Part shown: positions 1 to 10,201 of the stretch, piece by piece
Layout of the letters: each line of letters starts with the position of its first letter
Position numbering within the stretch: position 1 is the stretch's first letter
Assembly: GCA_934630445.1 (NCBI GenBank)
Contig: CAKTWY010000017.1
Coordinates: forward strand, 1 to 22,224
From: an uncultured Eubacteriales bacterium
GTDB lineage: Bacteria; Bacillota; Clostridia; Oscillospirales; Butyricicoccaceae
Reading direction: 5' to 3'
DNA: 22,224 bases
Translations under genes and position numbers: made by a program
The notes under the pieces: model-generated
The model's input: the letters and a program-made list of their open reading frames with translations, nothing else
Told to the model about the DNA's origin: nothing
Database searches by the model: none

Positions 1-422
1 GAACCGTCGCCGGAGAGACTTTCAGCCAGGGCGGCGGCGCCGGTTTCAACGGCTTCGACGTTGAGACGCTCGCCGATGACGCCGGTCGAGGCGACGACAA
101 CGTCGCCTTCGCCGACGCCGAGCACGGCGGCTGCGGCGCGGCACATGCGCTTGGCGTTCTCGTGCCCTTCCGGCGCGCAGGCGTTGGCGTTGCCGCTGTT
201 GCAGATGATCGCGCGGGCTGTGCCGTTTTCAAGATGCTCCATCGTGACGTAGATGGGGGCTGCTTTGACCTTGTTCGAGGTATAGACCGCCGCTGCAGTG
301 CAGTCGACCGCGGAGAGGATGGCACCGAGATCGCGTTTTTCACGGTTTTTGCGGATGCCGCAGTGGATGCCGCCCGCTGTGAAGCCCTGTGCGGCGCAGA
401 CGCCGCCGTTGATCTGTTTCAT
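1..422 (-). CDS. argJ: ArgJ, bifunctional glutamate N-acetyltransferase / amino-acid acetyltransferase, 3' part missing
   Basis: In the family this enzyme moves the acetyl group from N-acetylornithine to glutamate (and in bifunctional members also makes N-acetylglutamate from acetyl-CoA), giving the cyclic arginine pathway. The 140 visible N-terminal codons begin MKQINGGVCAAQGFTAGGIH and contain the family stretches IICNSGNANAC (72-82) and ASTGVIG (111-117). The autocleavage Thr lies further on and is outside the window, so bifunctionality cannot be judged here. The ATG at 422-420 has a purine-rich AAGGAAGG-type ribosome site about 10 bases upstream. It follows argC by 30 bp in the same direction, so it is the fourth gene of an argG-argH-argC-argJ cluster. 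The gene is cut by the window edge, not visibly broken. Confidence 0.95.
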   Translation of the reverse strand, partial: MKQINGGVCAAQGFTAGGIHCGIRKNREKRDLGAILSAVDCTAAAVYTSNKVKAAPIYVTMEHLENGTARAIICNSGNANACAPEGHENAKRMCRAAAAVLGVGEGDVVVASTGVIGERLNVEAVETGAAALAESLSGDG

Positions 423-452
423 GAGGGGTTTACCTTCCTTCTTCCAAAAGAC

Positions 453-1484
453 TTAAATAGCGGGGGCGATGGCGCGAAGACCCGCGTCTTCGGCAAGCCC
501 GCAGATGAGATTCATGTTCTGAATGGCCTGACCAGCTGCGCCTTTGACCATATTGTCGATCGCGGAGACGATGATCAGCATGCCGGTGTGCGCGTCTTCG
601 TGCAGGGAGATGTGGCAGTAGTTGGACATACGCACGTTTTTCAGGTCAGCGATCTGCCCGAGGGGCAGGACCTTGACGAAGGGCTCTTTGGCATAGGCGG
701 CCTGGTATGCGGCAAAAATGTCGGAAAGCGCGTGCGCGCCGCGCTTGGCATAGATGGTCGAGACGATGCCGCGGTTCACCGGCAGGAGGTGCGGCACGAA
801 CGTGACCTTTACGTCCGTGCCGGCGAGCTTGGAAAGATTTTCCTCGATCTCCGGCGTGTGGCGGTGCGCGCCGATCTTATACGGGTGGAACGACTCGTTC
901 ATATCCGGGTAATGCGTGCCCTGCGAAAGGCCGCGCCCCGCGCCTGTGACGCCGGAGGCGGAGCTGATGATGATCCCGTCGGCAGAGACGAGCCCCGCCC
1001 GAAGCGCGGGGGCAAGACCGAGCGCGGCGCTGGTCGGATAGCAGCCGGGGTTCGCCACGAGCGAAGTCTCGCGGATCTCGGCGCGGTAAAGCTCCGGCAG
1101 GCCGTAGACGGCCATCGCGTGCAGGGCTTTGTTTTCATACGCGCCGCCATACCATTTGGAATATGCCTCTTCGCTGTCCAGGCGGAAGTCCGCGCCGAGA
1201 TCGATGAACTTTTTGCCCTTTTCGATGCATGCAGCGGCGTAGGCCTCCGACACGCCGTGGGGAACGGAGGCGAACACAACGTCGCACGATTCGATCACTT
1301 CTTCCGGTGAGACGAGCGTCTCCTCCAGCTCGCCTGTGAAAGCGGGGAAATGCGCGGAAAGCGCCTGACCCTCGTAGCTGACGGAGGCGAGCTTGTATGG
1401 CTCAGCAACCGGATGGGAGAGAAGGAGCCGCACGAGCTCCACGCCCGCGTAGCCGGTCGCGCCGATAATACCTGCTTTGATCAT
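453..1484 (-). CDS. argC: N-acetyl-gamma-glutamyl-phosphate reductase
   Basis: Cytosolic NADPH-dependent reductase that converts N-acetylglutamyl phosphate to the semialdehyde in arginine synthesis. The 343-residue protein has the usual length. It shows the N-terminal NADP-binding GATGYAG loop (8-14), the active-site Cys148 in ANPGCYPT, and the conserved HRHTPEI region (207-213) that supplies the catalytic His. The open frame extends upstream into argH, but the ATG at 1484 is preferred: it puts the Rossmann strand (MIKAGIIGATG) at the N-terminus and has GGAGAGGAG upstream. It lies 19 bp after the argH stop, so the two genes are very probably cotranscribed and coupled in translation. Confidence 0.96.
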   Translation of the reverse strand: MIKAGIIGATGYAGVELVRLLLSHPVAEPYKLASVSYEGQALSAHFPAFTGELEETLVSPEEVIESCDVVFASVPHGVSEAYAAACIEKGKKFIDLGADFRLDSEEAYSKWYGGAYENKALHAMAVYGLPELYRAEIRETSLVANPGCYPTSAALGLAPALRAGLVSADGIIISSASGVTGAGRGLSQGTHYPDMNESFHPYKIGAHRHTPEIEENLSKLAGTDVKVTFVPHLLPVNRGIVSTIYAKRGAHALSDIFAAYQAAYAKEPFVKVLPLGQIADLKNVRMSNYCHISLHEDAHTGMLIIVSAIDNMVKGAAGQAIQNMNLICGLAEDAGLRAIAPAI

Positions 1485-1503
1485 GATGTCGTTCTCCTCT
1501 CCG

Positions 1504-2892
<1,389 letters not shown>

Positions 2893-3233
2893 ATCTGTCA
2901 CACCTTTTATATCAAATATCGGGGCTGCGCCCGCAGGAAAAACCAAATGAAATCAACCGCAGAGGAGGAAACAGCGTTCCCCCTCTGCGCAGTTTGCTTA
3001 AACTTCTTGCGCCGCGGCGCGTGTCGATCTGGCCGACTTGCCCCGCTCGCGCTAAGAGCCGCCTTGCAGGCGGTTGCGCTCGGGGATTCACCGTGCGCGG
3101 CTTCAAGGTGAATTGTGCCGCAGGCACAAGAGAAAGTGGCCTGGGCCGTGTGCCTGATTTGGAACGCCTCGACCGGATTTTTCAAAATCCGGTCACACGT
3201 CAGCCTCAATTTGAGCATGCCCGAATGGAAGGA
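2893..3233 (-). repeat. Hairpin-rich argG-argH spacer, possible dispersed repeat
   Basis: This 341-bp stretch between argG and argH has no convincing gene. It contains a run of inverted repeats: about 2959-2991 (CGCAGAGG with CCTCTGCG, imperfect), 3041-3085 (CCCCG/CGGGG enclosing GCGC/GCGC and CCGCC/GGCGG), about 3089-3117 (ATTCACC with GGTGAAT), 3113-3129 (TTGTGCC-gca-GGCACAA) and 3171-3194 (an 11-bp arm pair, GACCGGATTTT). None is followed by a clear T-run on the minus strand, so they are not ordinary terminators. The chain of small hairpins resembles dispersed palindromic intergenic elements. It could also act in mRNA processing. A 103-codon frame (3218-2907) crosses the region but has no ribosome site and a composition like out-of-frame sequence. 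Confidence 0.5.
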
Positions 3234-4481
<1,248 letters not shown>

Positions 4482-4510
4482 GTTTGTACCTCCAAGATTT
4501 TGTTTTCATA

Positions 4511-4541
4511 ATTATACTTCTTAATGCAAAAGTATGCAACG
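4511..4541 (-). promoter_or_regulatory. argG promoter with overlapping ArgR-like operator
   Basis: On the minus strand a -35 box TTGCAT (4539-4534), a 17-bp spacer and a perfect -10 TATAAT (4516-4511) lie about 30 bp upstream of the argG ATG. Within the -35 and spacer the sequence TGCA-6-TGCA (4525-4538, flanked by A/T) forms a short palindrome. It resembles the A/T-rich TGCAT/TGAAT half-sites of ARG boxes. Binding of an arginine repressor there would block polymerase, as expected for a biosynthetic operon. The promoter is well supported. The operator is a pattern match only. Confidence 0.65.
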
Positions 4542-4641
4542 GCAAAATATACAAAGATGCGCCGGGGAAGACGGCGTTCTTCGTCGGAATGATGATATGG
4601 CCTGTTTTGCAGCAAAATTCCATCAAAACAGAAGAAAAAGA

Positions 4642-4670
4642 TAGAAATTTTGTAAAAAACGGCGTATAAT
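4642..4670 (+). promoter_or_regulatory. Candidate promoter for the leader RNA and hydrolase-pncB operon
   Basis: A perfect TATAAT (4665-4670) is preceded at 17 bp by TAGAAA (4642-4647), which matches 4 of 6 bases of TTGACA. It is the best plus-strand promoter in the 430-bp gap between argG and the hydrolase and would start RNA near 4677, exactly where the first helix of the candidate structured RNA begins. It is divergent from the argG promoter about 100 bp away. Confidence 0.45.
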
Positions 4671-4676
4671 ACTGTC

Positions 4677-4866
4677 AATCGGGAAAGCGCCGTGCGAGCC
4701 CCGATTACATGCGCATAGTCTATCGTGACCAGCGGCCGCGATGATCGGCTATGGGTGGAGCGGCCATCAAATTTTAAGCGCGCCGTCGCAGCGATACGGC
4801 ATGCGCAATCAAGGAATCGCTTTGCGGTATTATATCATATCGTACGCCTCAGTACGATGGCTTTTT
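4677..4866 (+). ncRNA. Candidate structured leader RNA or small RNA ending in a terminator-like hairpin
   Basis: This gene-free stretch of about 190 nt holds nested complementary segments. AATCGGG (4677-4683) pairs with CCCGATT (4700-4706). As an alternative, GATT plus GCGCA (4703-4706, 4711-4715) pair with TGCGC plus AATC (4802-4810). CATAG (4714-4718) pairs with CTATG (4749-4753), GGCCGC (4734-4739) with GCGGCC (4760-4765), and GCCGT (4782-4786) with ACGGC (4796-4800). It ends with ATCGTAC-6-GTACGAT (4839-4858) followed by GGC and five T's, which looks like an intrinsic terminator. The hydrolase start is 50 bp further on. It could be a riboswitch-like leader of the hydrolase-pncB operon or a free-standing RNA. 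I cannot match it to a named class. Helices were found by eye only. Confidence 0.45.
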
Positions 4867-4915
4867 GCACAAAAAGGGTGTATTCTGGGCAAAAAAGATT
4901 GATATGGAGTGCATT

Positions 4916-5749
4916 ATGAAAGAATTTAAGCTTGACTGTGGCATCCACACGCTGGCGGGCTATGCCTGGGAGGCCGCGGCGCCGCGCGCATGCGTGGTGC
5001 TTCTGCACGGCGTCGGGGAATATGCGCGCAGGCATAACCGTCTGGCCGTGTATCTGACGCGCGCGGGCTTTTCGGTTTATGCGATGGATCTGCCCGGGCA
5101 TGGGCACAGCCCGGGGCGGCGCGGACATATCGGCAGCACGGACTCGATCATGCGGGATATCAATATCCTCATCACGTATGCGCGCGAGCACTGCCCGGAT
5201 GTGCCGTTTTTTGTGATGGGGCATTCGATGGGCGGGAATCTGGCGCTTTCGCACCGGTACTATTTCGGCGGCAGCTGCGGTGCGGCGGGCTACATTGCTT
5301 CCTCTCCCTGGCTTGTGCTGAAGCATCCGCCGTCCGGCGCAAAACTTTTCCTTGCCAGGGTGGGCCGCGTGGTGGCGCCGTCGCTGTCGGTGCGCATCGG
5401 CCTCGACCCGCACGACGTGTGCGCCAATCCGGTGAAAAATGAGCTGGACGCGGGCGACATGCCGAACCATGATTTTATCTCGCCGATGACATCGCTCTCC
5501 CGGCTGGAGGACGCGGCGCGCGTGCTGGAAGCGGCAGGGCAGCACGGGCCGCCGGTGTATCTGCTCCACGGCTCGGCGGACAACATCTGCGATGTGGAGG
5601 GGAGCCGCCGCTTTGCGGCGGCGTGCGGGAACTGCACATACCGGGAGCTGCCGGGTCTGTCGCATGAGACGATGAACGAGGAGCCTTTTGAAGATATCAT
5701 CCGGGGAATTGTCGAATGGATCGACGGACAACTTGCAAAGAACGAATAA
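4916..5749 (+). CDS. Alpha/beta hydrolase, monoacylglycerol lipase / lysophospholipase-like
   Basis: A cytosolic serine hydrolase of 277 residues of the Hydrolase_4 (serine aminopeptidase S33) type, a family whose members cleave monoacylglycerols, lysophospholipids or other small esters. Visible landmarks are the oxyanion-region HGVGEYARRH (31-40, the HGxxE type of this family), the nucleophile elbow GHSMG with Ser104, a catalytic acid in GSADNICD (Asp222 or Asp226) and His250 in GLSHETMNE. There is no signal peptide. The ATG at 4916 is preferred over an upstream in-frame start at 4865 because GGAG lies 7 bases before it. It is followed after 16-22 bp by pncB in the same direction, so they form an operon. 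The real substrate cannot be read from the sequence. Confidence 0.85.
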   Translation: MKEFKLDCGIHTLAGYAWEAAAPRACVVLLHGVGEYARRHNRLAVYLTRAGFSVYAMDLPGHGHSPGRRGHIGSTDSIMRDINILITYAREHCPDVPFFVMGHSMGGNLALSHRYYFGGSCGAAGYIASSPWLVLKHPPSGAKLFLARVGRVVAPSLSVRIGLDPHDVCANPVKNELDAGDMPNHDFISPMTSLSRLEDAARVLEAAGQHGPPVYLLHGSADNICDVEGSRRFAAACGNCTYRELPGLSHETMNEEPFEDIIRGIVEWIDGQLAKNE

Positions 5750-5771
5750 ATATACAAAATAGAGGGTGCGA

Positions 5772-7232
5772 ATGATGCAGGAAAGTCAACATCACGGCGT
5801 AAAGAACATGACCATGCTCACCGATTTTTATGAGTTTACGATGGCCAACGGCTACTTTCTCGATGGGCGGGGCGAGAATATCGCGTATTTCGACATGTTT
5901 TTCAGAAATGTGCCGGACGGCGGCGGCTATGCGATCATGGCGGGCGTGGAGCAGCTGGTCGATTATATGAAGAACCTGCGCTTTACCGACGAAGATATCG
6001 CGTATCTGCGCTCGAAAAACTGCTTTGACGAGCGTTTTCTTGAATATTTGAAGAATTTTGAATTCAAGTGCGATGTTTGGGCGATCCGCGAGGGCACGCC
6101 GATCTTCCCCGGGGAGCCGCTCGTGGTGGTGCGCGGGCCGATGGTGCAGGCGCAGTTCCTGGAGACGATGACGCTGCTTACCATCAATCATCAGAGCCTG
6201 ATCGCCACGAAGGCCAACCGCATGGTGCGCGCGGCGGAGGGCCGCACGATCCTTGAGTTCGGTTCGCGCCGGGCGCAGGGGTATGACGGCGCTGTGTACG
6301 GCGCGCGCGCGGCGTATATCGGCGGGTGCGCGGGAACGGCCTGCGTCATGACTGACCGCGATTGCGGCGTTCCGGCGGCGGGCACGATGGCGCACAGCTG
6401 GATCCAGTCCTATCCGACGGAATACGAGGCGTTCGCGGCGTATGCAAAGTACTATCCGGATAACTGTACGTTCCTCATCGACACGTACAATGTGCTCAAA
6501 AGCGGCCTGCCGAACACATTGAAGGTGTCAAAAGAAGTCCTCGAGCCGATGGGCTACCGCCCGAAGGGCGTGCGCATCGATTCGGGCGACATTGCGTATC
6601 TGTCAAAAAAGATCCGCAGGATCCTCGACGAGGAGGGGTATCCCGACGTGAAGATCGTCGCGTCGAACTCGCTGGACGAGTTTATCATCCAGGATCTGCT
6701 TGTGCAGGGGGCGAAGATCGATACGTTCGGCATCGGCGAACGGCTGATCACCTCGAAGAGCGAGCCGGTGTTTGGCGGGGTGTATAAGCTCGCCGCGATC
6801 GAGGATGAAAACGGCGCGATCATCCCGAAGATCAAGATCAGCGAAAATGTTGAGAAGATCACTACGCCGCACTTTAAGCAGATCAACCGTCTCTATGACA
6901 GGGATTCGGGCAAGGCCATCGCCGATGTGATCACGCTTTTTGACGAGAAGATCGACGATACAAAGCCGCTTCTCATCTTCAACCCCGTTTATACCTGGAA
7001 AAAGAAGCGCGTGACCAACTTCACGGTGCGCCCGCTTCTCGAGCCGATCTTCCGGGGCGGAAAGTGCGTATACGAGCAGCGCGACATCCATGAGATCCGC
7101 AGCTACTGCCTGAAGCAGGTGGATGGCCTCTGGGACGAGGTGACACGCTTTGAAAACCCGCATACGTACTATGTCGACTTGTCGCAGAAGCTTTGGGATA
7201 TCAAGCACGAATTGCTTTCAAGGGAATATTAA
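5772..7232 (+). CDS. pncB: Nicotinate phosphoribosyltransferase
   Basis: Makes nicotinate mononucleotide from nicotinate and PRPP, the entry step of NAD salvage (Preiss-Handler pathway). The 486-residue protein shows the family N-terminus (MTMLTDFYEFTMANGYF), the EFGSRRAQGYDGA segment and GTMAHSW, with His208 as the expected phosphohistidine. Further on are the PRPP-site GVRIDSGD and the FGIGERL loop. The frame is also open to a GTG at 5766, but the ATG at 5772 (or 5775) is better placed after GAGGG. It is the second gene of an operon with the hydrolase and is closed by the strong hairpin at 7266-7302. Its length fits the bacterial clade with the C-terminal extension. Confidence 0.96.
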   Translation: MMQESQHHGVKNMTMLTDFYEFTMANGYFLDGRGENIAYFDMFFRNVPDGGGYAIMAGVEQLVDYMKNLRFTDEDIAYLRSKNCFDERFLEYLKNFEFKCDVWAIREGTPIFPGEPLVVVRGPMVQAQFLETMTLLTINHQSLIATKANRMVRAAEGRTILEFGSRRAQGYDGAVYGARAAYIGGCAGTACVMTDRDCGVPAAGTMAHSWIQSYPTEYEAFAAYAKYYPDNCTFLIDTYNVLKSGLPNTLKVSKEVLEPMGYRPKGVRIDSGDIAYLSKKIRRILDEEGYPDVKIVASNSLDEFIIQDLLVQGAKIDTFGIGERLITSKSEPVFGGVYKLAAIEDENGAIIPKIKISENVEKITTPHFKQINRLYDRDSGKAIADVITLFDEKIDDTKPLLIFNPVYTWKKKRVTNFTVRPLLEPIFRGGKCVYEQRDIHEIRSYCLKQVDGLWDEVTRFENPHTYYVDLSQKLWDIKHELLSREY

Positions 7233-7265
7233 AAGCCGGGCGGCCGAAAGACCTGCCTGAAGAAA

Positions 7266-7302
7266 AAGAGGCTGCCGCAGTTTCAAACTGCGGCAGCCTC
7301 TT
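7266..7302. terminator. Bidirectional intrinsic terminator between pncB and the oxidoreductase
   Basis: A perfect 18-bp inverted repeat (7266-7283 and 7285-7302, core GAGGCTGCCGCAGTTT) with a one-base centre lies 34 bp after the pncB stop and 27 bp after the end of the convergent Gfo/Idh/MocA gene. On the minus strand the stem runs into TTTTTCTTC; on the plus strand it is followed by a T-rich TTCCTTATAT. It should end both convergent transcripts. Confidence 0.9.
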
Positions 7303-7328
7303 CCTTATATATTGGGGAACAAGCACAT

Positions 7329-8321
7329 TTACAGACGTGTGGGCGCGCCGGAACGGGCAGAAGCGTAAACGGCGCGCACGAGAGCAAGGGATTTGAGCGC
7401 TTCTTCCCCTGTGACCGCGGGCGCCGCACCGTATCGGACGGCGTCGACGATATCGCGCAGCTGCGCCGCATGCGGCGTGCTGTTCAGGGCTGGAACCTGC
7501 GGGCAGGGCGTGCCGTCGGCCATGCTCCAGAACTTGATCACATCGTCTTCGATGATAACGCTGCCGCGTTCACCGTGCACGTCAAGCCGCGCGTAAAAGC
7601 CGGGGTAGGCCGAGGTGGTGCCCTCGATCAGGCCGAGCGCGCCGGAGCGGAATTTCACGGTGGCCATCGCAACATCTTCTCCCTCGATGCGCTCATGCGC
7701 CAGCGTCGCGGTATAGCCGAAGACCTCTTCGGCATCGCCCATGATATAAAGCATCGTGTCGATATAATGGATGCTCTGATTGATGAGCGCGCCGCCGCCG
7801 TCAAACTTCAGCGTGCCGCGCCAGTTTGCACAGTCGTAATAGTTTTGGTCGCGGTACCATTTCGTATGGCAGCAGCAGGCGTTGATCCTGCCCATCCGTC
7901 CGGAAGTCACGGCGTCTTTGAGAATACGTACGGCAGGGTCAAAACGATGCTGAAAAATGCAGCTCAGGGTGACGCCCTTTTCGCGGCAGCAGTCGATCAG
8001 CGCCTGCGCGTTTTCGACCGTGACGTCAAGGGGCTTTTCAACGACGACATGTTTCCCGGCGCGCGCCGCTTCCATACCGACGGCGGCGTGCGCGCCGCTT
8101 GCGGTCAGGATGGTGACGATGTCCACGTCCGGATCGGCGAGAAGCTCGTGATAGTCCGCGTATGCGCGCGCGCCGGTTTTTGCGGCGGCATTTGTGCGCC
8201 TCGACGCATTGGCGTCAGACACGGCAACGACGCGCACATCTTTCATCTCCGCGAGCGCGGCCAGATGCGTCGCACTGATCGAACCGCAGCCGATGACGCC
8301 AAAATTGATTGTTTCTTTCAT
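7329..8321 (-). CDS. Gfo/Idh/MocA-family NAD(P)-dependent sugar oxidoreductase
   Basis: A 330-residue dehydrogenase of the glucose-fructose oxidoreductase / inositol dehydrogenase fold, which oxidises sugars, cyclitols or sugar derivatives. Visible are the N-terminal Rossmann loop GVIGCGSIS (8-16), the EKPLDV motif (95-100) with the catalytic Lys, and the GGGALINQSIHYIDT segment with His185. The stretch YYDCANWRGTLKFDGGG is similar to that of WbpB/WlbA-like sugar dehydrogenases, but this alone does not fix the substrate. The start ATG at 8321 overlaps the stop of the upstream MDR gene by 4 bp (ATGA), which means translational coupling, and GGAG precedes it. It is the last gene of the sugar-transport operon and probably processes the imported compound. 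Confidence 0.9.
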   Translation of the reverse strand: MKETINFGVIGCGSISATHLAALAEMKDVRVVAVSDANASRRTNAAAKTGARAYADYHELLADPDVDIVTILTASGAHAAVGMEAARAGKHVVVEKPLDVTVENAQALIDCCREKGVTLSCIFQHRFDPAVRILKDAVTSGRMGRINACCCHTKWYRDQNYYDCANWRGTLKFDGGGALINQSIHYIDTMLYIMGDAEEVFGYTATLAHERIEGEDVAMATVKFRSGALGLIEGTTSAYPGFYARLDVHGERGSVIIEDDVIKFWSMADGTPCPQVPALNSTPHAAQLRDIVDAVRYGAAPAVTGEEALKSLALVRAVYASARSGAPTRL

Positions 8322-9310
8322 TCTGCATTGCTCCAATCGATCACTGTGGTGATGTATTCCTTTTCCCATCCGAGCACTCTGGCGTATATTGCTTCGCATT
8401 CGGTAAAAGGGCGCTTTTCGCTGATGAGCGGCTTCATCTGAATGCGTCCGGTCTTCATCAGGTTCAAGAAAGCCGCTGCATTGTCCTGCGCGGTCCAGTA
8501 GCCGGGATAGGACTCTTTGTCAGGATTTGAGCTGATGTGCGCGCCGACAATCGTAAGCGCTTTTTTATGTACGTCACGATAGAAATTGACTTCCGTGCAG
8601 CCGCGCGTGCTGCCCAGAATGACGACCCGTCCAAATTTCTTTGCAGCGAGCAGGGCATTTGCGATGGGCTGCGGGAAGCCGGTGCATTCGATAACGACCG
8701 GCGCGCCTTCGCCGCCGGTAGCGGCGCGTACCTGTTCAAGCCAGTCGGCATCGCCCGGATCAACAGCAATGTCTGCGCCGAGCTTTTTTGCAAGCTCGCG
8801 CTTGGACGCCACTTTGTCGATGCAGATAACGGGATACGCGCCGTTTGCACGGGCGAGCTGCAGGGCAATCTGACCGACGAGACCCGCACCGATGACGAGC
8901 ACAGCTTCACCCAGCTCAATGCGCGCCTTGCGCACCGCCTGCATGGCGATGATGCCGATGCGGGTAAAGGCCGCCTCATCGTCGCCCACGTTGTCCGGAA
9001 CCAGCGCCATGTTTTCACAGGGCACGTTGGCGAGCGAAACGTGCTGCATATCGCCGGCAACCCTGTCACCGACGGCGAAGGCTGCGCCTTCTCCGGCTTT
9101 TGTAACAACACCGGCGCAGCAGTACCCCGGACGGTATGGGAAGCGCGTATCAGTATTTTCGAGCGTGAGGATAAACGCGCGCTCGGTACCCGGGCTGATG
9201 ATGGAGGAGCAGGCGCGCACCTGTATTTCACCGCGAGCGGGAGAAGAAACTTCGTGCTCAGCCAGAGCCATTTTGCCTTTTTCTGCAGCGATGATCTGAA
9301 ATGCTTTCAT
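8318..9310 (-). CDS. Medium-chain (MDR) alcohol dehydrogenase-like protein
   Basis: A 330-residue MDR-superfamily oxidoreductase. The N-terminal GroES-like domain has IISPGTE (37-43), a form seen in BchC-like and sugar-pathway MDR proteins, and PGYCCAGVV (61-69). The Rossmann domain has GAGLVG (141-146). The four-Cys structural zinc loop of classical alcohol dehydrogenases is absent, and the usual CGTD catalytic-zinc motif is not seen, so it may be zinc-independent or bind metal differently. A start at 9310 is supported by AAAGGAG 7 bases upstream. It lies 21 bp after the permease gene and overlaps the Gfo/Idh/MocA gene by 4 bp. The tight pairing suggests consecutive redox steps on the sugar taken up by the transporter. 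Confidence 0.87.
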   Translation of the reverse strand: MKAFQIIAAEKGKMALAEHEVSSPARGEIQVRACSSIISPGTERAFILTLENTDTRFPYRPGYCCAGVVTKAGEGAAFAVGDRVAGDMQHVSLANVPCENMALVPDNVGDDEAAFTRIGIIAMQAVRKARIELGEAVLVIGAGLVGQIALQLARANGAYPVICIDKVASKRELAKKLGADIAVDPGDADWLEQVRAATGGEGAPVVIECTGFPQPIANALLAAKKFGRVVILGSTRGCTEVNFYRDVHKKALTIVGAHISSNPDKESYPGYWTAQDNAAAFLNLMKTGRIQMKPLISEKRPFTECEAIYARVLGWEKEYITTVIDWSNAE

Positions 9311-9331
9311 TTTGTCAGACTCCTTTCAATT

Positions 9332-10201
9332 TTAGCCTTTCAAGCCGGAAGTGGCAATCCCTTCCACAAAATATTTTTGCGCAAAGAAGAACAGAAGCAC
9401 GCTGGGAAGGATGGAAAGAAACGACATGGCGAGAACTTCGTTCCACTGTATGCCGGAAGCGGCATCCATCGACATCTTGAGGGCGAGGGAAAGCGGGTAT
9501 TTTTTGACATCGTTGATATAGATCAGGGCGTTAAAAAAGTCGTTCCACGTCCAGATAAACTGGAAAATACCGGCGGAAAACAGGACGGGCTTCATCAGCG
9601 GCAGGAGGATGCGCACCAGGATCTGCAGGGAATTGCATCCATCGATACACGCGGCTTCGTCCAGGTCACGCGGAATGCCGCGGAAAAACTGCGACATCAT
9701 AAAGATGAAGAAGGGATAGCACGCAAAGAGCGCCGGAACAATAAACGGCAGATATGTATTGAGCCATCCTAAATTTCGGAACAGGATGAAACGGGGAATG
9801 ATGATAACCGTGCTTGGAAGCATCAGCGTTGAAAGCATCAGCCCAAACAGGAGTTTTCTGCCGGGGTACTGAAAGCGCGAAAAACCGTAAGCGACGAGCG
9901 AACTTGAGATCAACGTAAAGAGCGTGGTTGGGATCACGAGCAACAGCGTGTTCACGAAGAAGACGGTGTATGTATACTGCCCGGAACCCTGCCAGCCCTG
10001 TCGGTATGCCTCAAGGCTGAAGCTGCCGGGCAGCAGCCGGAGAGAGCCGAAGATCTCGCTGTTCGTCTTAAAGGTGCCGAAAAACATGAAGAGAAGCGGG
10101 TAGATCATCAGCAGGCCGACCAGGGTCAGGAAGCAGTACAGCAGGGCGTTTTTCAGTCCGACCTTTATGCGGTGGCGGCGTCGTTTTTGCGCAACTGTCA
10201 T
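9332..10201 (-). CDS. CUT1 carbohydrate ABC transporter permease, MalG type
   Basis: Inner-membrane permease of 289 residues with about six transmembrane segments, the first at roughly 17-42. The EAA loop that docks the ATPase is DEAACIDGCNSLQILVRILL (181-200), followed by PLMKP. The final segment ending FVEGIATSGLKG is the typical MalG-family C-terminus. The start codon overlaps the end of the upstream MalF-type gene by 4 bp (ATGA), so the two subunits are translationally coupled. No ATP-binding subunit is encoded in the cluster. CUT1 systems of Firmicutes commonly share a distant MsmX-like ATPase, and that is inferred here. Confidence 0.94.
   Translation of the reverse strand: MTVAQKRRRHRIKVGLKNALLYCFLTLVGLLMIYPLLFMFFGTFKTNSEIFGSLRLLPGSFSLEAYRQGWQGSGQYTYTVFFVNTLLLVIPTTLFTLISSSLVAYGFSRFQYPGRKLLFGLMLSTLMLPSTVIIIPRFILFRNLGWLNTYLPFIVPALFACYPFFIFMMSQFFRGIPRDLDEAACIDGCNSLQILVRILLPLMKPVLFSAGIFQFIWTWNDFFNALIYINDVKKYPLSLALKMSMDAASGIQWNEVLAMSFLSILPSVLLFFFAQKYFVEGIATSGLKG

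Noticed and set aside
162..1310. A 382-codon plus-strand frame opposite argJ and argC
   Set aside because: It lies antisense to two clear arginine genes, its protein is rich in Arg/Asp/Gly/Val as mirror frames of GC-rich genes are, and it has no ribosome site.
3171..3194. The 11-bp inverted repeat after argG as an intrinsic terminator
   Set aside because: No T-run follows on either strand and argH lies downstream in the same direction.
2907..3218. A 103-codon minus-strand frame in the argG-argH spacer
   Set aside because: There is no ribosome site, no family resemblance, and it runs through several inverted repeats; the repeat explanation is simpler.
2893..3233. A T-box or other amino-acid riboswitch before argH
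   Set aside because: I could not find a T-box-like TGGNACC segment or a terminator with T-run; only short independent hairpins were seen.
4835..5731. A 298-codon minus-strand frame opposite the hydrolase
   Set aside because: It is antisense to a gene with an intact Ser-Asp-His triad; His/Arg/Ala-rich shadow composition.
7470..8441. A 323-codon plus-strand frame opposite the Gfo/Idh/MocA gene
   Set aside because: It is a mirror of a well-supported oxidoreductase gene and has no ribosome site or recognisable domain.
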